This document shows positions 7,717 through 14,580 of a stretch of DNA of 17,748 nucleotides, in pieces (the stretch's first letter is position 1; every line of letters starts with the position of its first letter). Below the pieces are notes generated by a model. That model searched no databases. It saw only the letters and a program-made list of their open reading frames with translations, and had not been told where the DNA came from. The position numbers and the translations under genes were made by a program. The stretch is from Candidatus Thorarchaeota archaeon (GTDB lineage: Archaea > Asgardarchaeota > Thorarchaeia > Thorarchaeales > Thorarchaeaceae): positions 1 through 17,748 of the forward strand of contig SDOA01000086.1 in assembly GCA_004524595.1 (NCBI GenBank), read 5' to 3'.

Positions 7717-8787
7717 TTATTGATCTATATCGACAACCCATCCATAAGGATCCTGTCTCTCTCCAGATTGTATCCCAGTAAGCTCGTCAAAGAGATGTTG
7801 CGTGAGTTTACCCGTACTACCATTGGATACAGCATATGATTTTCCTTTATACCAGAGTGAACCAATAGGTGCAATAATTGCTGCAGTTCCACAACCAAAC
7901 ATCTCATGGAGTTTCCCAGTTGCTATTCCTTCAAGTACTTCATCAATAGACACTGGACGTTCTTTAACTGGAATACCCATATCTTTTGTTAGAGTTAAAA
8001 CAGAGTCCCGAGTAATCCCTGCTAGAATAGATCCTGAAAGTGGAGGGGTCACAAGTTCATCATCGAATTTTACAAATATATTCATAGTACCTACTTCTTC
8101 AAGAAATTTATGTTCGATGGCATCCAACCATAGAACTTGGGAATAACCAACCTCAGCAGCTTTTGTCCCAGCCATAAGACTCGCAGCATAGTTGCCCATT
8201 GTTTTTGCATCGCCAACACCGCCTCTCACTGCCCTAACATATTCACTTGTGATGTAAATTTTTATAGGACTAAATCCTTCCTTGAAATACGGGCCAACAG
8301 GACTTAGGATTACATAAAAGAGATACTCGTCAGATTGTTTAACTCCTAATTTTGGTTGAGTTCCAATCATGGTGGGACGAATATAGAGGGAGCTTCCATG
8401 TAAATCTGGAATCCAATCTCGTTCTAATCGTAAAAGCTGTTTTAGTATGTCAAGTACCAAATTTTCATCAACGTTTGGCATAACCATACGTGTCGCTGAA
8501 TAGTTCAATCGTTGAAGATTCTGCTCAGGACGAAAAAGAAGAATCCTTTCACGGCGTTTGTACGCCTTCATGCCTTCAAATATACCCTGACCGTAATGTA
8601 GACACAGTGCAGCGGGACTAATCAATAACGGACCAAATGGATGAATCCTTGCATCATGCCACTCATTTTCCCCAAAGGTCATTGAAAACATATGATCCGT
8701 AAAAATAGTTCCAAAAGGAATTTTTAATACATCAGAAGGTTTGGGTTTTCTGTTCTCAGGAGAAACAAGTTCAATTTTAAGGTCCAT
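7717..8787 (-). CDS. ilvE: Branched-chain amino acid aminotransferase (type II)
   Basis: A PLP fold-type IV aminotransferase interconverting Leu/Ile/Val and their 2-oxo acids with glutamate/2-oxoglutarate. From the ATG at 8787 it has 356 residues; an in-frame GTG at 8796 would add three. Signatures are IPFGTIFTDHMFSM near the N-terminus, HYGQGIFEGMKAYKR, LFRPEQNLQRLN, YIRPTMIGT, the PLP-lysine block DAKTMGNYAAS (Lys about 195), GTMNIFV and the C-terminal FGCGTAAIIAPIG. The length and the FTDHMF/LHYGQ motifs match the long bacterial/eukaryotic type II enzymes rather than the roughly 300-residue type usual in archaea. The last base of the stop codon lies 2 bp from that of the convergent acidic-tail gene. 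It may work with the glutamate dehydrogenase downstream to remove amino nitrogen. Confidence 0.95.
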   Translation of the reverse strand: MDLKIELVSPENRKPKPSDVLKIPFGTIFTDHMFSMTFGENEWHDARIHPFGPLLISPAALCLHYGQGIFEGMKAYKRRERILLFRPEQNLQRLNYSATRMVMPNVDENLVLDILKQLLRLERDWIPDLHGSSLYIRPTMIGTQPKLGVKQSDEYLFYVILSPVGPYFKEGFSPIKIYITSEYVRAVRGGVGDAKTMGNYAASLMAGTKAAEVGYSQVLWLDAIEHKFLEEVGTMNIFVKFDDELVTPPLSGSILAGITRDSVLTLTKDMGIPVKERPVSIDEVLEGIATGKLHEMFGCGTAAIIAPIGSLWYKGKSYAVSNGSTGKLTQHLFDELTGIQSGERQDPYGWVVDIDQ

Positions 8788-8939
8788 GATGTCCACAGCA
8801 TTTCTAACGTATACGATTCTACCTCTTAAGAGATTAGGTTCAGAATTAGATTTAATCTAAGTAGAGTTCATAAGGAAAAAAGAATGTCTTAAATCTAAAT
8901 CAAGTATTCAAAAACAAAGTAGGATGGAGATATGAAATC

Positions 8940-9545
8940 ATGAGCCACCGAGAAGGAAGTTCTCCAGAGGACCAATTCCATATTGATCCAAAAGAAATAC
9001 TCTCGCAATATAGCGTAGAGTGGGTTTCCTTAAAGAGATCGTACGATGAACTGAAAAAACAACTACTTACCATCCAAGCTGAACTTACTGGACTTGATAA
9101 AAAACTTCAGAGTGGGTCTATTTCTGAAAAAGAGCATATTAGGCTATATCAAGAGAAATGGTCAGAGTCAACTCAATTAATTCAGGTAAAGAGAGAGGTT
9201 GAAGCGAGACTTTACGAGATTCAAAGAGAGATTAGGGCTGCAAATAAGCAACTCAAACAGATGGAAATCGAACGTGAAAGAAGAGAGAGAATCGAGCAGG
9301 AAAAAAGTCACGCTATGATTGAATGGATGAGTCTTAAACAGGGTTTTGATCTTGTAGAAGCTCGACGAGCTGAAATCAATGCAGAGTCAGACAAAATTGA
9401 ATTCGAGAGAAGAAGTGGGAAGATTTCTGACGAGAAGTATAGACAGAATAGAGTAGATCAAATTCGCCAACTTGCTGAGTTGAGGACTGTTGAGTCGGAT
9501 GTCAAAAGAAGATTAGCAGAACTTCTTGAAATTATTAGAGGATAA
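8940..9545 (+). CDS. Coiled-coil protein with internal duplication
   Basis: A 201-residue, almost entirely helical, charged protein starting MSHREGSSPEDQF. After a short N-terminal tail, residues 25-98 and 126-199 are two copies of one module, aligning without gaps at an offset of exactly 101 residues with 20 identities in 74 positions. Each copy has EW(V/M)SLK at its start, a turn SG(S/K)IS in the middle (58-62 and 159-163) and a heptad-rich end. The copies are joined by a basic coiled-coil stretch (IERERRERIEQEK). The turn probably folds each module back as a helical hairpin. No membrane segment or enzyme motif. ESCRT-III/CdvB-like proteins also consist of helical hairpins, but no specific sequence match is visible, so I do not assign it. 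GGATGGAG at 8922-8929 supports the ATG start. Confidence 0.85.
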   Translation: MSHREGSSPEDQFHIDPKEILSQYSVEWVSLKRSYDELKKQLLTIQAELTGLDKKLQSGSISEKEHIRLYQEKWSESTQLIQVKREVEARLYEIQREIRAANKQLKQMEIERERRERIEQEKSHAMIEWMSLKQGFDLVEARRAEINAESDKIEFERRSGKISDEKYRQNRVDQIRQLAELRTVESDVKRRLAELLEIIRG

Positions 9546-9578
9546 GAAAGAATCATCTGAATCTGAAGAGAGAAAATA

Positions 9579-9600
9579 GCAGGACCAATAATGGCCCTGC
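9579..9600 (-). terminator. Hairpin between convergent genes, likely gdhA terminator
   Basis: GCAGGACC and GGCCCTGC form an 8-bp stem with one A/C mismatch and a six-base AATAAT loop, in the 68-bp gap between the coiled-coil gene and glutamate dehydrogenase. On the minus strand it is followed by TATTTTCTCTC, a U-rich run on the gdhA side, so it most likely ends the gdhA transcript. On the plus strand no T-run follows. Confidence 0.55.
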
Positions 9601-9613
9601 ATCATAGTTCGTA

Positions 9614-10960
9614 TTATGCGTATTGACCTTGATCAACCATTGCATTAGCTACTTTCAAGAAACCTGCAATGTTTGCGCCAATTACGTAATTCCCTTTAGC
9701 ACCAAAGAGTTCGGATGTCTTATAGGCATTAGCATGGATATTCTGCATAATTTGGTGCAGCTTGGCATCAACCTCTTCACTGGACCAGAAGTAGCGCATT
9801 GAGTTCTGAGCCATCTCAAGTCCAGAAACGGAAACACCTCCAGCATTGGCCGCTTTACCAGGACCATAGAGTATCTTGCTCTCTAAAAATATCTCAACAC
9901 CTTTAGGAACAGTTGGCATATTAGCACCTTCACCAACAGCTATAACGCCGTTATCAACTAGCGCTTTTGCTTCTTGGCCATCAACTTCATTCTGAGTGGC
10001 ACAGGGCAGAGCAATATCACATTTAATACTCCAAGGACTACCTGTTGATGAATAATCAACTTTGAAGTGTTCTGCATACTCCTTGATTCGACCTCTTCGA
10101 ACATTCTTCAATTCCATAATCCAACCAAGTTTTTCATGAGTGAAACCATCAGCATCATGAATCCACCCACTTGAGTCACTCAATGTAATGACCTTTGCAC
10201 CAAGTTGAATACATTTTTGTGTGGCATACTGTGCAACGTTACCGGAACCAGAAACACAGACAGTCTTGCCTTTCAAATCTTCACCTTTTGTCTTGAGCAT
10301 CTCTTGCACAAAGTATACACAACCATATCCAGTGGCTTCAGGTCGTATCAAAGATCCTCCCCAACCTCCACCTTTACCCGTTAAAACACAGGTACCATGA
10401 TTATTTGTAATCTTTCTATATGCTCCATAGAGGTAGCCAATTTCACGTGCACCAACTCCTATATCTCCCGCAGGCACATCAATAAATTGATCCACATGAC
10501 GATAGAGTTCGAACATCAAACTCTCACAGAAGTTCTCAACTTCCGCATCTGTCTTACCCTTTGGATCAAAATCCGAGCCACCTTTAGCACCTCCCATTGG
10601 AAGTGTTGTTAGGCTGTTCTTGAAGATTTGTTCAAAACCTAGAAATTTCAACATTCCCTGATTCACAGTTGGGTGAAATCTTAGACCTCCTTTGTATGGC
10701 CCAATAGCAGAATTGAATTGTACTCTATAGCCTCTGTTAACCTGTATCTTTTCGTCTTTATCTTTCCAAGGAACACGAAACTGAATTATACGTTCAGGTT
10801 CAGTGATTCTCTCAAGAATTGAGAATTCTTTGTACTTTGGATATTTCGTAATTGCAGGTTCGAGAGATTCAAGTACTTCCAATACTGCTTGATGGAAGAC
10901 CTTTTGATCGGGGTCTTTCTCGACAACCTTGTTGTAAACACTCTCTATGTATTTGTCCAT
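9614..10960 (-). CDS. gdhA: Glutamate dehydrogenase, bacterial-type (NADP-type family)
   Basis: Reversibly converts glutamate to 2-oxoglutarate and ammonium. From the ATG at 10960 it has 448 residues, almost the length of Escherichia coli GdhA; a GTG at 10972 is also in frame but overlaps the GGTGAG ribosome-binding site that serves the ATG. Substrate and catalytic motifs are AIGPYKGGLRFHP, LTTLPMGGAKGGSDFDPKGK (substrate and catalytic lysines), DVPAGDIGVGAREIGYLYG, the dinucleotide-binding VSGSGNVAQYA and the C-terminal PGKAANAGGVSVSGLEMAQN. This is the long hexameric class common in bacteria and eukaryotes, not the roughly 420-residue class usual in archaea, so acquisition by transfer is likely. 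A TATA-like box lies at 11011-11018. It probably closes the amino-nitrogen cycle with the type II aminotransferase. Confidence 0.96.
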   Translation of the reverse strand: MDKYIESVYNKVVEKDPDQKVFHQAVLEVLESLEPAITKYPKYKEFSILERITEPERIIQFRVPWKDKDEKIQVNRGYRVQFNSAIGPYKGGLRFHPTVNQGMLKFLGFEQIFKNSLTTLPMGGAKGGSDFDPKGKTDAEVENFCESLMFELYRHVDQFIDVPAGDIGVGAREIGYLYGAYRKITNNHGTCVLTGKGGGWGGSLIRPEATGYGCVYFVQEMLKTKGEDLKGKTVCVSGSGNVAQYATQKCIQLGAKVITLSDSSGWIHDADGFTHEKLGWIMELKNVRRGRIKEYAEHFKVDYSSTGSPWSIKCDIALPCATQNEVDGQEAKALVDNGVIAVGEGANMPTVPKGVEIFLESKILYGPGKAANAGGVSVSGLEMAQNSMRYFWSSEEVDAKLHQIMQNIHANAYKTSELFGAKGNYVIGANIAGFLKVANAMVDQGQYA

Positions 10961-11010
10961 ACTCGCACTCACCAGTAGTGATAGACGAGATGGCTCGAAC
11001 GGGGCTTGCG

Positions 11011-11018
11011 TATAAATG
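11011..11018 (-). promoter_or_regulatory. TATA-like box for gdhA
   Basis: The minus strand reads CATTTATA, about 50 bp upstream of the preferred ATG at 10960. A start site about 25 bp downstream would leave a leader of roughly 30 nt containing the GGTGAG ribosome-binding site. The spacing favours the ATG over the upstream GTG. Confidence 0.5.
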
Positions 11019-11163
11019 AATCGGATGCGTCATACATCTAGAAAATGAAGATAGAGTATTCCAATTGAATAAATTACTAATAAAAGACAAAGTTAGACTA
11101 TATTAATACAATAATAAGAACAGTCATAACTTGTTTAATTACATAATAAATGAGATAAGAAAA

Positions 11164-11805
11164 ATGACGACATTTTCACAAGAATGGATTTCTCCAATTT
11201 TGGAAGTCTTCAAGAAACAAAAGATTGTTGACAGATATAGTATCATTCTTGGATTGAATCCACTAGGGCATGCATTATGTCGTCAATTGTATGAGAAGAA
11301 TGAATTTGAAACGCTCTTGGTTTTTAACTCTCCAGCCTTTTCTACATGGAATCGTTACCCTATTGAATCAAAAGCTCCAGTAGTTCCAGTTCACGGGATG
11401 GTTGCAAATGATGTAATGATTATCTTTGGAGATGTGATGGTTAAAGAATACGACTGGGTAACAGATATGCTCTTCTATATTAGAGGAAATGTCCCTACTC
11501 GATTTATTATATCGATGGTTACTTATGACGGACCAGCATGTGGCCAGGTCCTTTCTCAAAAGGGAGATAGATTACTAAAGAGAATGAATGTACCACTAGG
11601 TCGAGCTGATTTCTATGATGGAATTACTGCACCATTATTAAGTATTGGAAATGTTGCAGGTTTGGATCCTGTCATTTTATTCTTAGAAGAATCAAAAGAT
11701 ACCAATCTGGTGTTACAAGTTGATGACATATCTGTCAGCCAATCTGAGATAGATTGTGCATTCGAATTACTTGACATGGGATTGGACATGAATCTCCTCT
11801 ACTAG
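11164..11805 (+). CDS. PAC2-family protein (proteasome assembly chaperone-like)
   Basis: The frame opens at a TTG (11131), but the ATG at 11164, preceded by purine-rich GAGATAAG, is the more natural start and gives 213 residues. The pattern fits the archaeal PAC2/DUF75 family: a first strand and Gly turn (IILGLNPLGHALCRQLY), an SPAF segment, a central DVMIIFGD strand, a helix, FIISMVTYDGPA, and the typical late block ITAPLLSIGNVAGLDPVI followed by LFLEES. Archaeal family members (PbaA/PbaB) act as chaperones around proteasome assembly or bind unfolded protein, but many paralogues have no assigned role. The first Gly motif is GLNPLG where many members have a GFPGxGxxG-like turn, so this is a divergent copy. 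A TATA-like TATATTAA lies at 11099-11106. It converges on the next gene with 9 bp between stops. Confidence 0.68.
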   Translation: MTTFSQEWISPILEVFKKQKIVDRYSIILGLNPLGHALCRQLYEKNEFETLLVFNSPAFSTWNRYPIESKAPVVPVHGMVANDVMIIFGDVMVKEYDWVTDMLFYIRGNVPTRFIISMVTYDGPACGQVLSQKGDRLLKRMNVPLGRADFYDGITAPLLSIGNVAGLDPVILFLEESKDTNLVLQVDDISVSQSEIDCAFELLDMGLDMNLLY

Positions 11806-11814
11806 TTTAATAGA

Positions 11815-12522
11815 TTATTTTCCTTCTGTACGTCCGTATCCACTTCTTGTTCGACCACCTAATGTTTCAAAAGTGTCTTCGAGACTTCTCCTTCCATCAA
11901 TTTTGTTATCACATTCAACACACATCAAAGCCCTTGTTTCTTTCACATCCACAATATTACCACAAGAGATGCAAGTCCAGAGACCGCCTTGAAGAAGTTT
12001 TGTCTTTCTGAAGACTGCTCTAGCAATTTCTCTCAAAGCATCTGGACAATCAAAGGCTATTCCATTTACTCCCAATTCTGACCAATCACAGAGGAGGGAA
12101 ACGAGAGTGGTCATAAGTTCAATCATCCTAGTTGTACGTTCTTCAATTTCTGTAGAAGTTTCCGACTTTGAATCTCGAGGTACATTTTCAATTTCTGAGA
12201 GTATCTCAATAAATGCGAAGAATGCAGGAGGAGGAAATCTATCTTTACCTTTTGATTCCACCATTTGTCCTAAGACAGCTGAGATCATCAATGTTTGAGT
12301 ATAATCTTCACGGAGAATTTTAACCGCTTCAGACACTATGTTCTCAGGGTTAATTTTGTAAATTTTTGGATTTAATTTGTAGTCTTCCGCTATGATTCTA
12401 ACTGACTCAATGAGACCTCTCCCCTTCTGCATACTGCGGTTTACTAGTTTCGCTACGGCAGAATAATGAAGACCTGTATCATTTGCTAGCTTTTGTATCA
12501 GCTCTCTTGCAGTTAGAATCAA
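11815..12522 (-). CDS. Helical protein with C-terminal zinc ribbon, unknown function
   Basis: A 235-residue protein. The N-terminal segment ARELIQKLANDTGLHYSAVA to about residue 50 is helical, with a G-L-x-x-x-x-V turn; it recalls the small helical region at the N-terminus of archaeal RPA proteins (EKIAEETGLSEEEV-like), though only by eye. Residues 60-175 are helical, with no catalytic motif visible. A treble-clef or ribbon motif follows: C184/C187 in TCISCG and C201/C204 in CVECD. The tail is Arg/Gly-rich (LGGRTRSGYGRTEGK), which could contact nucleic acid. DNA or RNA binding is an inference. The TTG start has no good ribosome-binding site, so the true start may differ. It is divergent from the PRPP-synthetase-like gene. 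Confidence 0.75.
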   Translation of the reverse strand: MILTARELIQKLANDTGLHYSAVAKLVNRSMQKGRGLIESVRIIAEDYKLNPKIYKINPENIVSEAVKILREDYTQTLMISAVLGQMVESKGKDRFPPPAFFAFIEILSEIENVPRDSKSETSTEIEERTTRMIELMTTLVSLLCDWSELGVNGIAFDCPDALREIARAVFRKTKLLQGGLWTCISCGNIVDVKETRALMCVECDNKIDGRRSLEDTFETLGGRTRSGYGRTEGK

Positions 12523-12695
12523 TTAGTACACAGCCTGTATTAGATGTGAATAAAGCAAGACTTTCATTTTAGGTTATTTATTGGATATGAAAAAAGGACT
12601 CCTTATATTGCAGATTGTCAAAAAGAACCATTAGTCTAGCTTAGGGACAAACCTCATTAGGGTGAAAAATCGGGCCTCAATTGGCGGTCATTTTT

Positions 12696-13682
12696 ATGAA
12701 AGACTATGATATTGTCTTAGCAAGTGGTGCTGAACATCTCGAGAGCCGTTTTAAACAACTTGGCTTTCGTGTCTATTCATCAGATTTGAATTACGATCAT
12801 AAACGCATGTTTCCAAACGCCGATATCTATGTTAAGATTGGCAAAGTTGCACAGCTATCTAGTAGACGCGTAATCGTGATTCAGAGTTGCACAGGCTCAG
12901 GACCAGCAGAAACGGAGAAATATAGCACCTCCGATAGAGTCGTAGAGCTGCTTCTTATTTTGGATATGTTATCAAGACCGTTCCACGTTGAAAAGTGCGG
13001 ACACAAACAATACAAATGCTCACCTTTACCACCGCCAAAAAGTGTTGAGGTCGTTCTAACGTTCCAACCTTTCGCGCTTCAGGATAAAAGTTTCGAGACA
13101 GGGGAAGCATGTTCTGGACGCTGGGCAATTGAAACAATTAGTAAAGCATGTAATAAAATACATGTGGTAAGCCCTCATGCTCCAAATAGTTTAGAATGGG
13201 TAAGAAACCTCAAGGAGAGAGGATTTTACAAGATTATTGATGTGATACCTGATCTTGTTGAACATGCAAAGAAACGGTTTAATTTCGAAGATTGCGTTGT
13301 TGTTGCTCCAGATGAAGGAGCTCAAGAACGCTATAAAATTGAGGGTTTTGGGAAAAGTAGAACAAACTCATTTCGAGTTGAGCTTCACGGAAAGCTAGAT
13401 GTAAAGGGACTGAATGTCATAGTAATTGACGATTTGACGAAGAGTGGTAGCACATTACTCAAAGCTCGAGATAGATTGCTTGAGCAAGGCGCAAAAGAAG
13501 TAGTTCTTGTTGTCGCACATGTTGTACCATTATTAGAGAGAGGAGAAGAATTATTAGAGAGGTTAATTGAGAAGAGCAATTACAGGATTGTAACATCAAA
13601 TACAATAAATAACGATACCTTTTGCAGTGATAACCCTGACCTTTGCTACAATATTGTGGATACATTAGTGGATGTTCTCTGA
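12696..13682 (+). CDS. prs: Ribose-phosphate pyrophosphokinase-like protein
   Basis: A two-domain phosphoribosyltransferase-fold protein; PRPP synthetases transfer pyrophosphate from ATP to ribose 5-phosphate. I start it at the ATG (12696, 328 residues); a TTG at 12681 is in frame, but the nearest GGGTGA is 15 nt from it. Residue numbers here are from 12681. Prs landmarks are QSCTGSGPAETEK then ELLLILDML (68-97), FALQDKSFETGEACSGRWA (131-149, Prs-like A-R-Q-D-x-x-F block), VVAPDEGAQERYK (207-219) and the PRPP-binding loop VIDDLTKSGST (248-258). The flexible-loop signature KRR is replaced by GKSRTNSF (224-231), which keeps a Lys-x-Arg pair. It is longer than the usual 285-320 residues because of an insert with CGHKQYKC (106-113). 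A divergent Prs or a related transferase; catalytic activity is plausible but not assured. Confidence 0.82.
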   Translation: MKDYDIVLASGAEHLESRFKQLGFRVYSSDLNYDHKRMFPNADIYVKIGKVAQLSSRRVIVIQSCTGSGPAETEKYSTSDRVVELLLILDMLSRPFHVEKCGHKQYKCSPLPPPKSVEVVLTFQPFALQDKSFETGEACSGRWAIETISKACNKIHVVSPHAPNSLEWVRNLKERGFYKIIDVIPDLVEHAKKRFNFEDCVVVAPDEGAQERYKIEGFGKSRTNSFRVELHGKLDVKGLNVIVIDDLTKSGSTLLKARDRLLEQGAKEVVLVVAHVVPLLERGEELLERLIEKSNYRIVTSNTINNDTFCSDNPDLCYNIVDTLVDVL

Positions 13683-13824
13683 AAACATTTCCCCTCAAAT
13701 ACGAATAATAAAATATGATTCAACTACACTCAAACGTCTATTTTTCAGGAGCTAAAACAAAAAGAATAATTCCTCTGCGAAATCCTTTTCTCACAGATTA
13801 CGCCGGGGCTAGTCGTGTTATGAT

Positions 13825-14568
13825 ATGGAGTCGATAAAAGAATACCACATTGGAATAGGTCCAGGAGAGTTACCTGCATTAGTATTATTACCTGGAGACC
13901 CTAATCGGTCTCAAAAAATCGCTGAGGAATATTTTGAGAATCCAAAGGAAGTTGCAAAGAATAGAGAATATTGGAGCTTTAAAGGAACATGGAAAGGAAC
14001 TCAGGTAGGAGTGTGTTCGACAGGAATAGGTTGTCCTTCAGCAGCGATTGCCCTTGAGGAACTTGTCAAAATAGGATGCAAGGCATTCATTCGTGTAGGA
14101 ACATCAGGTGCAATAAGTCGAAATGTGGTTGCAGGGGATATTGTAATTTTTTCTGGCTCTGTGAGAGATGAAGGTACATCTAGGCAATATGTACCCATAG
14201 AATTCCCTGCTATTGCCGATCCAGATATTGTTCAAGCACTTACTAAAGCAGCTGATGAACTAGGAGTAAGGTATCATATAGGAATTGGCCACAGTAAGGA
14301 TGCATTTTATAGTGAACATCCATCGTATGTTACTGATACTGACTCAATGCGGAAGAGATGGGCAGCATTAAGAAGTTCAAGAGTTCTTGCTACTGAAATG
14401 GAAGCATCATCTCTTTTCGTTGTGGGTCATTTACGTGGAGTGAAAGTAGGTGCAGTCTGTGTCGTTATTGGAGAGAATGTCGAGAAAGAGGAGAAGATAA
14501 TTGGTAAACCTCCATTAGATAATCTTGTTAAAATCGCTCTAGATGCATTAATCTCTCTGGAGATATAG
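13825..14568 (+). CDS. udp: Uridine phosphorylase (nucleoside phosphorylase family)
   Basis: Phosphorolysis of uridine to uracil and ribose 1-phosphate; purine-specific activity is a possible alternative. The 247-residue protein follows the E. coli Udp pattern: LLPGDPNRSQKIA (21-33, phosphate-binding Arg28), GVCSTGIGCPSAAIALEEL (62-80), IRVGTSGAISRNV (89-101), VRDEGTSRQYVPIEFPA (113-129, base-recognition region), and the nucleoside-phosphorylase signature ATEMEASSLFVVGHLRG (189-205). Length is that of hexameric Udp. No obvious GGAGG precedes the ATG at 13825, and the frame has no better alternative. It lies 142 bp after the Prs-like gene on the same strand, so a shared role in nucleotide turnover is likely. 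It converges on the HhH membrane protein with 12 bp between stops. Confidence 0.92.
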   Translation: MESIKEYHIGIGPGELPALVLLPGDPNRSQKIAEEYFENPKEVAKNREYWSFKGTWKGTQVGVCSTGIGCPSAAIALEELVKIGCKAFIRVGTSGAISRNVVAGDIVIFSGSVRDEGTSRQYVPIEFPAIADPDIVQALTKAADELGVRYHIGIGHSKDAFYSEHPSYVTDTDSMRKRWAALRSSRVLATEMEASSLFVVGHLRGVKVGAVCVVIGENVEKEEKIIGKPPLDNLVKIALDALISLEI

Positions 14569-14580
14569 CAGATTACGACA

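Noticed and set aside
7802..8146. 114-codon plus-strand frame inside the aminotransferase gene
   Set aside because: Antisense shadow of a full-length PLP enzyme.
8940..9545. ESCRT-III/CdvB assignment for the coiled-coil protein
   Set aside because: Only general helicity and charge agree; no MIM motif or family-specific residues were visible.
12588..12635. 15-codon frame with ATG upstream of the Prs-like gene
   Set aside because: Too short to support; no ribosome-binding site and no sign of a leader-peptide mechanism.
13683..13824. Non-coding gap with a GCCGGGGC stretch checked for a tRNA
   Set aside because: No cloverleaf, T-loop or anticodon arm can be formed.
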